NCBI GenBank assembly: GCA_023388205.1
Contig: JAEWGS010000081.1
Location: 1 to 33,237, forward strand
DNA: 33,237 nucleotides
Direction of reading: 5' to 3'
Origin: Bacillota bacterium
GTDB lineage: Bacteria; Bacillota; Clostridia; Saccharofermentanales; Fastidiosipilaceae
In this document: positions 1 through 6,028 of the stretch, in pieces
How positions within the stretch are numbered: the first letter of the stretch is position 1
Layout of the letters: every line of letters starts with the position of its first letter
Program-made: the position numbers and the translations under genes
Notes under the pieces: model-generated
What the model was told of the DNA's origin: nothing
Seen by the model: the letters and a program-made list of their open reading frames with translations, nothing else
The model's database searches: none

Positions 1-22
1 TTAATTACTTGTTAGCTTCTCA

Positions 23-80
23 CTTCGGAATTTCCGAAGCCCGTTCATTTCTTGTCGTTCACTGTTCAATTTTCAAGGTT
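23..80 (-). promoter_or_regulatory. rRNA operon leader (boxA-like motif and hairpin), gene off the left edge
   Basis: Read on the minus strand, 80-57 contains ACCTTGAAAATTGAACAGTG, which closely resembles the CTTTGAAAACTGAACA leader motif that precedes 16S rRNA genes in Bacillota. It is followed at 39-23 by a perfect short hairpin (7-8 bp arms CTTCGGAA and TTCCGAAG). Two promoter-like elements lie upstream on the same strand. No 16S sequence is inside the window, so the operon itself is inferred. An alternative is a leader of another stable RNA. Confidence 0.55.
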
Positions 81-113
81 TTCGCTCTCTTGCTCGTCGC
101 AAGGTGCTTATCT

Positions 114-142
114 ATGTTACGCTGGTCGATCGCCGTTGTCAA
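114..142 (-). promoter_or_regulatory. Promoter proximal to the rRNA leader (P2)
   Basis: On the minus strand there is a perfect -35 TTGACA (142-137), a 17-base spacer, and a -10 TAACAT (119-114). Transcription would start near 107 and run into the leader motif at 80-57. The perfect -35 and ideal spacing are typical of stable RNA promoters. Confidence 0.6.
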
Positions 143-221
143 GAGGAAGTTTTTTCTCTTCATCTGGCCGGGCGTTTTAATTGCCCTTCGCCCCTCGGCG
201 GCTCAGCCGCAACGTCGATAC

Positions 222-250
222 ACTTTACCAGCCTACCCCCTCTTTGTCAT
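222..250 (-). promoter_or_regulatory. Upstream tandem promoter of the putative rRNA operon (P1)
   Basis: On the minus strand, ATGACA (250-245) and TAAAGT (227-222) are separated by 17 bases, with an extended TGG just before the -10. It lies 108 bp upstream of the P2 candidate in the same direction. Tandem promoters at this distance are common in rrn operons. Confidence 0.45.
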
Positions 251-327
251 CTCCTTTTTTTCACTCATTCGTCTTGTCCGTGCGTTTTATTTCTCCGCTC
301 AGTCGCTTCATCTGCTTACCCCCTGAA

Positions 328-560
328 TACCTCGGCAAGACCAGCTCCACCGAGCACCTCGGGCTTACGCTTGCAGCAGCAACACCTCGGGCTTGCGCTC
401 GTAGCAGGAACACTGCCGACTTACATCCCCAGCGGCACCTCAGGCTTATAACCTCACCCAACGCCACGACCGAGCGCCCGCAGCTGCACCTCAGGCTCAC
501 TCCCCCCCAGCACCAGCTCGGCCTCAAGCTCACGCCCCAGCGGCAGCTCCGGCTCAAGCG
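328..560. repeat. Degenerate ~27-bp tandem repeat, about 8 units
   Basis: Units centred on CACCTCGGGCTT-like cores begin near 329, 355, 383, 411, 436, 487, 514 and 544, so spacing is 25-30 bp with one unrecognisable unit near 465. AGCAG or AGCGG often precedes a core. Most spacings are near a multiple of three, so one plus-strand frame keeps a recurring L-x-L pattern, but there is no ribosome binding site. It reads as an old, decayed tandem array of unknown function. Confidence 0.5.
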
Positions 561-625
561 CGCAGCCCAAAACAAAAGTGCTTCGTTCACTTCAGATTCT
601 CTTTCAACGGCTCACTCATCGCCTT

Positions 626-661
626 TCTTTTACATTTGATTTTCTCTTTTACATTTGATTT
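626..661. repeat. Perfect 17-bp direct repeat, 19-bp period
   Basis: TCTTTTACATTTGATTT occurs at 626-642 and again at 645-661 with no mismatch. It lies in non-coding DNA downstream of the degenerate array. A tandem duplication is the simplest explanation. Confidence 0.8.
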
Positions 662-1146
662 GAAGCCCGCCATCAATTCGCTCATTCGAGCTTATCGCTT
701 AGGCGTGCGCTTTCCTCCCCATTCATGGAGCTCGACTTATCTGCTTTTATAGGCTCAACTCATCCACCGCTATAGACTCGGCTCATCCTCAGCTTTTTAT
801 TGATCCACACTTCTCTTTATAAACCCAACCCCAACCGACGCTTCCCAACCCGATAATTTAAGCCTCATCCTCTTTAATACCTTCTACTTTCGCCGCCTCT
901 CTTCCACTCGCTCAACGTTTCAAAAGATCAAACACGAGCCGCAGCGCCTCAATCAGATCCCCACTCTTATATAACCTATTATTAGTCAATCTTTTAATTT
1001 AGCTTTGAATTTTGATCTACTTACTTCAAAAGCCCCCTTCGTGTTCCTATTCCTTTCAAGGTCTTCTCTTTCTTACGTATCTCTCTCCAAAGCGAAAAAG
1101 CCACTTCTACAGCAACGCTAAAGTGACGCTCCCGTCCATGGGAAAA

Positions 1147-1164
1147 AGTTAGCATCGTCTAACT
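1147..1164. promoter_or_regulatory. DtxR-like metal box upstream of the hydrogenase operon
   Basis: AGTTAG-N6-CTAACT is a perfect 6-bp inverted repeat, and the inner 16 bp (1148-1163) are GTTAGCATCGTCTAAC. It shares its first eight bases, GTTAGCAT, with boxes at 29114 and 33218 and its half-sites with the palindrome at 27974. It lies just upstream of the putative -35 at 1174, about 100 bp before the hydC start. Binding by a DtxR-family repressor is inferred from sequence similarity only. Confidence 0.45.
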
Positions 1165-1173
1165 GTTATTTTT

Positions 1174-1203
1174 TTACCAATTTGAGCGCAAGCTTGCTAT
1201 ACT
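1174..1203 (+). promoter_or_regulatory. Putative promoter of the hyd operon
   Basis: TTACCA (1174-1179), an 18-base spacer and TATACT (1198-1203) give a plausible housekeeping promoter. Transcripts would start near 1210 and begin with the hairpin at 1211-1240. Confidence 0.4.
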
Positions 1204-1210
1204 TAAAGTT

Positions 1211-1240
1211 GCTTAAAAAGCGCTCACTCCGTTTTTAAGC
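1211..1240 (+). promoter_or_regulatory. Hairpin in the hyd operon 5' leader
   Basis: Perfect 9-bp inverted repeat GCTTAAAAA / TTTTTAAGC with a 12-base loop, ending 12 bases before the AAGGAGGT ribosome binding site (1253-1260). It lies at the predicted 5' end of the mRNA, so it may be an operator or an mRNA-stabilising hairpin. Confidence 0.45.
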
Positions 1241-1265
1241 GAATTTTTTATCAAGGAGGTTTGAA

Positions 1266-1790
1266 ATGGCTCAGATTACGTTCAATATGCAGCTGCTTGA
1301 AGAAGATAAGCTTCGCGAATTGGATGCCTTTATCGAATCATTCGAAAAGCCTGAGAGCAATATCATTTCAATCTTGCATCGCGCACAGACCATTTTCAAA
1401 TATCTGCCGCCCGAGTTGCAGTATTATGTCGCCCAAAAAATTGGGATGAGCACTGCCAAAATCAACGGGATCGTGTCTTTCTACTCGTTCTTCATCGAAG
1501 AACCGACGGGTGAATATAACGTCTCAGTATGTATGGGAACGGCTTGCTTTGTTCGCGGCGCGGACAAGGTGCTCGATGAATTCAAAAAAGAATTCAAGCT
1601 CGATGGGAAGAAGCCGATGACCGATGATGGGCTTTTCTCGCTGAGCGATATTCGTTGCGTGGGCGCCTGTGGTTTGGCCCCCGTCGTCAAAGTCAATGAA
1701 AAGATTTGGGGTCACATTGAGGCGAAGGACGTCATGAATATCATTGAGTTCTATCGCGAGGAAGTCAAAGCCAAAGCAGAACAGGCCTAA
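1266..1790 (+). CDS. hydC: NuoE-like [2Fe-2S] subunit of electron-bifurcating [FeFe]-hydrogenase (HydC/HndA type)
   Basis: This 174-residue protein belongs to the 24-kDa (NuoE) thioredoxin-fold ferredoxin family. It has an N-terminal helical region (to about residue 80) and a C-terminal domain with the four cluster ligands C89, C94, C131 and C135 (patterns CMGTAC and CVGAC). In HydABC hydrogenases this subunit carries one [2Fe-2S] cluster in the electron relay between the NADH-binding subunit and the catalytic subunit. The start is fixed by an excellent AAGGAGGT 5 bases before the ATG. It is the first gene of a three-gene operon whose other members are NuoF-like and H-cluster proteins. Complex I is unlikely because no other nuo genes follow. 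An NADP-reducing Hnd-type enzyme is the main alternative. Confidence 0.9.
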   Translation: MAQITFNMQLLEEDKLRELDAFIESFEKPESNIISILHRAQTIFKYLPPELQYYVAQKIGMSTAKINGIVSFYSFFIEEPTGEYNVSVCMGTACFVRGADKVLDEFKKEFKLDGKKPMTDDGLFSLSDIRCVGACGLAPVVKVNEKIWGHIEAKDVMNIIEFYREEVKAKAEQA

Positions 1791-1838
1791 AACTTTTCCT
1801 CAAGTCTGAATTGCTCTAATTAAATAAAACGAAAGAAC

Positions 1839-1916
1839 AAGGACACCCTTCGGATTTGATTCGAAAATGTGGAGGGTTTTATGACAGGATCTCCTTTCAT
1901 AAAACAAGATGTCCTT
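1839..1916 (+). promoter_or_regulatory. Structured leader before hydB with nested inverted repeats
   Basis: AAGGACA (1839-1845) pairs with TGTCCTT (1910-1916). Inside lies TTTTATGA (1877-1884) pairing with TCATAAAA (1897-1904) across a 12-base loop. The inner stem contains the start codon of a 17-codon ORF at 1881 and adjoins its GGAGGG ribosome binding site. The 146-base hydC-hydB gap is unusually long for this operon, which fits a regulatory leader. Confidence 0.4.
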
Positions 1917-1934
1917 TTAGAAGAAAGGGTATAA
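1881..1934 (+). CDS. Possible 17-residue leader peptide upstream of hydB
   Basis: A short ORF starting MTGSPFIKQD has a stronger ribosome binding site (GGAGGG at 1871-1876, 4 bases from the ATG) than hydB itself. It ends with TAA two bases before the hydB ATG, so translation could be coupled. Its start codon sits inside a predicted 8-bp stem. No homologue is recognised. It may be a coupling or attenuator peptide, or chance. Confidence 0.3.
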   Translation: MTGSPFIKQDVLLEERV

Positions 1935-1936
1935 CG

Positions 1937-3811
1937 ATGCAAAAGATCACTTCGGTCGATCAATTGATGTCGCAGCACGAGCATTGTCGAAAGCTTCTGC
2001 AATTGCGTGACCAAGAAGGTACCCCCGTCTCCTCTGAAACAAGAGCCCAACAAAAAGGGGCCGTTGAAATTCTTGTCTGTGGTGGTACCGGTTGTCGTTC
2101 TTCAGAAAGTGCGACGCTCATTGATTTGCTCCGTGCAAAAGTCGAGGAGCTCGGCTTAGATCATTGTCAGGTGCGTCAAGTAGGTTGTTTTGGCTTTTGC
2201 GCACAAGGTCCGATTGTTAAAGTCGAGCCAGACAACGTCTTTTACGTTCAAGTCAAGCCTGAAGATGCCGACGAAATTATCGAGTCGCATATTGTCAAAG
2301 GCGAATCCATCGAACGTCTCCTCTATCAGGATCCGGTGAGTGGTGAGCACTTGCACCATCACAAGGATATGAATTTCTACCGCAAGCAAAAGCGTATTGC
2401 TTTGCGTAACTGCGGTCTCATCGATCCAGAAAACATCGATGAGTATATCGCCAATCGCGGTTATCTCGCTTTGAAAAAAGCCTTTGAGTTAGGTCCTCAA
2501 GAGGTCATTCGTTACGTCAAAGAATCGGGTCTTCGCGGTCGTGGCGGCGGTGGTTTCCCGACTGGCCTCAAGTGGGAACTTTGTGCCCGCGAACCCGGAA
2601 ATGAGAAATACATCATTTGTAACGCGGACGAAGGTGACCCCGGCGCATTCATGGATCGCTCGATTCTTGAAGGTGATCCGCACTCGCTCATTGAGGCTAT
2701 GGCCATCGGCGGCTTTGCGATGGGAGCGAATACAGGTATCGTCTACATTCGCGCGGAGTATGGCCTCGCGGTTGATCGTCTTTCCAAAGCGATTGACGAC
2801 GCGAGAAGTTATGGGCTTTTGGGTGAGAACATCCTCGGCAGTGGTTTTAATTTTGATATCCGCATCAGCCTGGGCGCGGGCGCTTTCGTCTGTGGTGAAG
2901 AAACCGCTTTGATTCACTCCGTCGAAGGTCAGCGCGGTGAGCCGACGCGTAAGCCCCCCTTCCCTGCGGTCTCGGGTTATCTCAAAAAACCCTCGAACGT
3001 CAACAACGTCGAAACCTTTGCCAACATTCCCCCGATCTTCCTCGAAGGTCCCGAAATTTTAAGCAGCATTGGTACTGAAAAATCCAAAGGAACCAAGGTC
3101 TTCGCGCTCGCCGGAAAGGTCAACAACACAGGCCTTATCGAGGTCCCCATGGGCACCACCTTGCGCGAAGTTATTTTTGAGATCGGCGGCGGCATTCCGG
3201 ATGGAAAAGCCTTCAAAGCCGTTCAAACGGGTGGTCCTTCCGGCGGTGTCATCACGTCCGTCGACTTAGATACCCCGATTGATTACGAAAACCTCATGGC
3301 CATCGGTTCCATGATGGGTTCAGGCGGTATGATCGTCATGAACGAAGATAACGACATGGTCGAAATCTCCAAGTTCTACTTAGAGTTCACCGTCGATGAA
3401 AGTTGTGGTAAGTGTACGCCCTGCCGTATCGGTACGATGCGTGTGCTCGAGATGCTGAATAAGCTTTTGGACCTCAAGGGCGATGAAGACATGCTCGATG
3501 AGCTGCATGAACTTTGTGAAACGATCAAAGAGTCAGCTCTGTGCGGTCTGGGTCAAACCGCAACGAACCCCGTGCTCAGCACGATGAAGTACTTCCCTGA
3601 AGAATATTTGAAGTACGCGCGTCGAGAAGTCAAAAAGACTTACTCCATCAATCCAGACAAGTGTATCGGTTGTACCAAGTGTGCCCGCGCCTGCCCGATG
3701 AAGTGTATCGAAGGCAAAGTCCGTGTTCCGCACGTCATCGATGAGAGCAAATGTATCTCCTGTGGCGCTTGCTACACCGCATGTCCCAAAGACGCCGTCA
3801 TCAAGCCTTAA
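1937..3811 (+). CDS. hydB: NuoF-like NADH-binding flavoprotein subunit of [FeFe]-hydrogenase (HydB/HndC type)
   Basis: A 624-residue subunit that binds NAD(H) and FMN and is the likely bifurcation site of HydABC. In order it has an N-terminal thioredoxin-like [2Fe-2S] domain (C48, C53, C84, C88), the NuoF core with the glycine-rich GRGGGGFPTG nucleotide/FMN loop near residue 205, an SLBB region, and the NuoF [4Fe-4S] site (CGKCTPC near 490-496 plus a Cys near 536). A C-terminal ferredoxin domain has two CxxCxxCxxxC motifs from residues 576 and 606. The extra N- and C-terminal iron-sulfur domains separate HydB/HndC from complex I NuoF. The ATG at 1937 is preceded by AAAGGG at 7 bases. An in-frame TTG at 1856 has no ribosome binding site and was not used. 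Confidence 0.93.
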   Translation: MQKITSVDQLMSQHEHCRKLLQLRDQEGTPVSSETRAQQKGAVEILVCGGTGCRSSESATLIDLLRAKVEELGLDHCQVRQVGCFGFCAQGPIVKVEPDNVFYVQVKPEDADEIIESHIVKGESIERLLYQDPVSGEHLHHHKDMNFYRKQKRIALRNCGLIDPENIDEYIANRGYLALKKAFELGPQEVIRYVKESGLRGRGGGGFPTGLKWELCAREPGNEKYIICNADEGDPGAFMDRSILEGDPHSLIEAMAIGGFAMGANTGIVYIRAEYGLAVDRLSKAIDDARSYGLLGENILGSGFNFDIRISLGAGAFVCGEETALIHSVEGQRGEPTRKPPFPAVSGYLKKPSNVNNVETFANIPPIFLEGPEILSSIGTEKSKGTKVFALAGKVNNTGLIEVPMGTTLREVIFEIGGGIPDGKAFKAVQTGGPSGGVITSVDLDTPIDYENLMAIGSMMGSGGMIVMNEDNDMVEISKFYLEFTVDESCGKCTPCRIGTMRVLEMLNKLLDLKGDEDMLDELHELCETIKESALCGLGQTATNPVLSTMKYFPEEYLKYARREVKKTYSINPDKCIGCTKCARACPMKCIEGKVRVPHVIDESKCISCGACYTACPKDAVIKP

Positions 3812-3838
3812 GCTTGGCTACGCACGAAAGGAACTCAC

Positions 3839-5728
3839 ATGTGTAAAGGAAATCAAAATGGTCCCGGGCAAACGAATTGCCCTTTGAGTTATAAAGAAAC
3901 TAGAGATACGGAGATGGGCCTCGCCGTACGTCGCCCTTTGAGTCAAGGTCATGATCTCGACCTGAATCAAGAAGGTGTTGAGCTCGTCAAATGCAGCATC
4001 AACGATATCGAAATTGAAGTGCCCAAGGGGACGACAATCCTCGAAGCCGCCAGAAGTCTCGATATCTACATTCCGACGCTCTGCTACCTCGACCTGAAGC
4101 ACCTTGGCATCAAAAATAAAATCTCTTCTTGCCGCGTCTGTATGGTTGAAGTTGTGGGCCGTCCCCGTCTCGTCACTGCTTGTAGTGAAGAGATCACAGA
4201 AGGCATGCAAATTCGTACGGATTCGCAGCGCGCCTTGAGAGCGCGCCGTACCTCGATTGAGCTTTTGCTCTCAAACCACCCGCAGGCCTGCTTATCTTGT
4301 GCGAAAAACATGGACTGCGAATTGCAAAGTTTGGCGCGCAGCGTCTCTTCTCTCGCTGCGACAGGTATCCCCTATCAGGGCAAGCGCAGCAATCATCCTA
4401 ACGACATCAGCTCGGGTGCGATCATCAAAGAGCCGAACAAATGCGTCATGTGCCGTCGCTGCGAAATGATGTGTAATGACGTGCAAACGGTTGGAGCTTT
4501 GAGCGGTCTCGGGCGCGGCTTTAACTCCGTTGTGGGCACCGCTTTCCATGCGGATCTCAAAGATACGGTCTGTACGTACTGCGGTCAGTGTGTTTCCGTC
4601 TGTCCGACCGGTGCTCTGTCTGAAATGAACCTCACGGGCAAAGTCTGGCGCGCATTGCATAATCCCAACAAGCACGTCGTCGTTCAGGTGGCGCCTGCCG
4701 TTCGCGTGGCCTTGGGTGAAATGTTCGGCTTAGAGCCAGGCGAAATTGTCACGGGCAAAATGGTCTCGGGGCTTCGTCGTATGGGCTTTGATGCCGTCTT
4801 TGATACCAACTTCGGCGCAGACTTGACCGTTATGGAAGAGGCTTCTGAGCTCGTGCACCGCGTGAAGCATGGCGGCGTGTTGCCGATTCTCACCTCTTGC
4901 TGTCCAGCCTGGGTGACCTTCATCGAAAGCCAATTCCCGGATATGTTGGATATCCCCTCTTCTTGTAAGTCGCCTCAGATCATGCTCGGCGCTATGATCA
5001 AGAGCTACTATGCGTCTAAAATTGGCGTCGACGCCAAAGACATCGTCAGCGTCGCCGTCATGCCCTGCTTGGCGAAAAAAGCTGAGGCCAATCGTCCTGA
5101 GCTGAGCAAAGACCACAACCAAAATGTGGATATCGTCATTTCGACGCGCGAATTGGGTCACATGCTCCAAGAGCTCGGTTTGGATTTGCGTGATCTGCCT
5201 GAGTCAGACTTCGACAATGTGCTCGGTGAATCCACGGGTGCTTCGGTCATCTTCGGAACCTCAGGCGGCGTCATTGAGGCTGCCTTGCGTACCGCCTACG
5301 ATATGATGACCGGCGAATCCCTTGATCAGGTTGAATTCACCAACTTGCGCGGACTCGAAGGCATTCGTCAAGGTGAAGTCAAGATCGGTGATCTCACCTT
5401 GCGCGTCGGTATCGCCCACGGCCTCGGAAATGCGCGCAAATTGTTAGAAGGCGTACGCGATGGGGTCTACCACTTCGATGCCATCGAAATCATGGCTTGC
5501 CCCGGTGGTTGTATCGGCGGTGGCGGTCAGCCCTTCCATCACGGAAACAGTGAAGTGCTCATTCGTAGACAAAAAGCAATTTATCAGGTCGACCGTGACA
5601 AGAAGCTGCGCAAGTCTCACGAGAATCCAATGATCCAACAGCTCTATCGAGACTTCTTGGGCGAGCCTTATGGTGAGTTGGCCCACGATCTGCTCCATAC
5701 GCACTACGAAGAACGCCGCAAGATTTAA
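3839..5728 (+). CDS. hydA: [FeFe]-hydrogenase catalytic subunit (HydA)
   Basis: This 629-residue subunit makes or oxidises H2 in the cytoplasm. It shows a [2Fe-2S] ferredoxin domain (C82, C98, C101, C115) and a His-Cys [4Fe-4S] site (H147, C151, C154, C160). These are followed by two [4Fe-4S] motifs (C202-C212 and C245-C255) and the H-cluster domain. All three H-cluster signatures are present: TSCCPAW (352-358), MPCLAKKAE (408-416) and IMACPGGC with GGGQP (551-564). The H-cluster ligands would be C355, C410, C554 and C558, with C354 as the proton-transfer cysteine. A small-subunit-like tail ends the protein. The ATG has AAAGGA about 8 bases upstream. A 48-residue N-terminal extension precedes the ferredoxin domain. 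No maturase genes (hydE, hydF, hydG) are in the window. Confidence 0.96.
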   Translation: MCKGNQNGPGQTNCPLSYKETRDTEMGLAVRRPLSQGHDLDLNQEGVELVKCSINDIEIEVPKGTTILEAARSLDIYIPTLCYLDLKHLGIKNKISSCRVCMVEVVGRPRLVTACSEEITEGMQIRTDSQRALRARRTSIELLLSNHPQACLSCAKNMDCELQSLARSVSSLAATGIPYQGKRSNHPNDISSGAIIKEPNKCVMCRRCEMMCNDVQTVGALSGLGRGFNSVVGTAFHADLKDTVCTYCGQCVSVCPTGALSEMNLTGKVWRALHNPNKHVVVQVAPAVRVALGEMFGLEPGEIVTGKMVSGLRRMGFDAVFDTNFGADLTVMEEASELVHRVKHGGVLPILTSCCPAWVTFIESQFPDMLDIPSSCKSPQIMLGAMIKSYYASKIGVDAKDIVSVAVMPCLAKKAEANRPELSKDHNQNVDIVISTRELGHMLQELGLDLRDLPESDFDNVLGESTGASVIFGTSGGVIEAALRTAYDMMTGESLDQVEFTNLRGLEGIRQGEVKIGDLTLRVGIAHGLGNARKLLEGVRDGVYHFDAIEIMACPGGCIGGGGQPFHHGNSEVLIRRQKAIYQVDRDKKLRKSHENPMIQQLYRDFLGEPYGELAHDLLHTHYEERRKI

Positions 5729-5790
5729 TCAAAGAGGCCTAGGCCTAAACCTGTTATCATTTAGCCACAATACATGCTCCATAGAGTGTG

Positions 5791-5826
5791 CAAGAGCTGC
5801 CCTTCATCGGGCAGCTCTTGTTTTTT
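5791..5826 (+). terminator. Intrinsic terminator of the hydCBA operon
   Basis: A perfect 12-bp stem CAAGAGCTGCCC / GGGCAGCTCTTG with a 6-base loop is followed directly by six T residues (5821-5826). It lies 62 bases after the hydA stop. Confidence 0.92.
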
Positions 5827-5921
5827 GCCTCTCTTTTTTCGCGCTTATGTCATAGATAGGCGCATTCCAAAGGCTTTTGAAATGATTATTGAAGCCCTGA
5901 ATCCCCCGCCTTGGATCAAAA

Positions 5922-5950
5922 CAAGTTAAACTTGAACGGACTTTAACTTG
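5922..5950. promoter_or_regulatory. Operator-like inverted repeat upstream of the GH13 gene
   Basis: A perfect 9-bp inverted repeat, CAAGTTAAA-N11-TTTAACTTG. Its right arm overlaps the putative -35 of the GH13 promoter (5943-5948), so a bound regulator would block transcription. The cognate regulator is not identified. Confidence 0.5.
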
Positions 5951-5971
5951 TCAGCGAGGCGCAATTTTAAT
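5943..5971 (+). promoter_or_regulatory. Putative promoter of the GH13 gene
   Basis: TTAACT (5943-5948), a 17-base spacer and TTTAAT (5966-5971, 5 of 6 to consensus). It lies about 57 bases before the ATG at 6029 and overlaps the inverted repeat at 5922-5950. Confidence 0.45.
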
Positions 5972-6028
5972 TTTTTATCAAAAGCGCTCTATCGACGTGT
6001 CGCTTCGGCTTTTATTCGAGGAGGAAAA

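Larger units (their letters stand above)
251..1140. other. Long non-coding stretch between divergent transcription units
   Basis: About 900 bases with no convincing gene. The open frames found here have no ribosome binding site, overlap each other on both strands and have biased Ser/Pro/Leu/Arg composition. The stretch contains the degenerate 27-bp repeat at 328-560 and the 17-bp direct repeat at 626-661. From 662 to about 1140 it is C/T-rich on the plus strand, with scattered variants of GGCTCATCC (for example around 749-795) but no clear hairpin-terminator, tRNA or ORF. It separates the leftward rRNA promoters from the rightward hydrogenase operon. Confidence 0.6.

Noticed and set aside
181..639. 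Possible proteins on both strands across the repeat array
   Set aside because: No ribosome binding site, overlapping frames on both strands and low-complexity composition; the periodicity comes from the DNA repeat.
1856..1936. TTG-initiated N-terminal extension of hydB
   Set aside because: No ribosome binding site at the TTG, the added residues match no domain, and the ATG at 1937 is correctly placed for a HydB N-terminus.
1266..3811. Complex I (nuoEF) genes
   Set aside because: The NuoF-like protein has extra N- and C-terminal iron-sulfur domains and the next gene encodes an H-cluster protein, so this is a hydrogenase operon.
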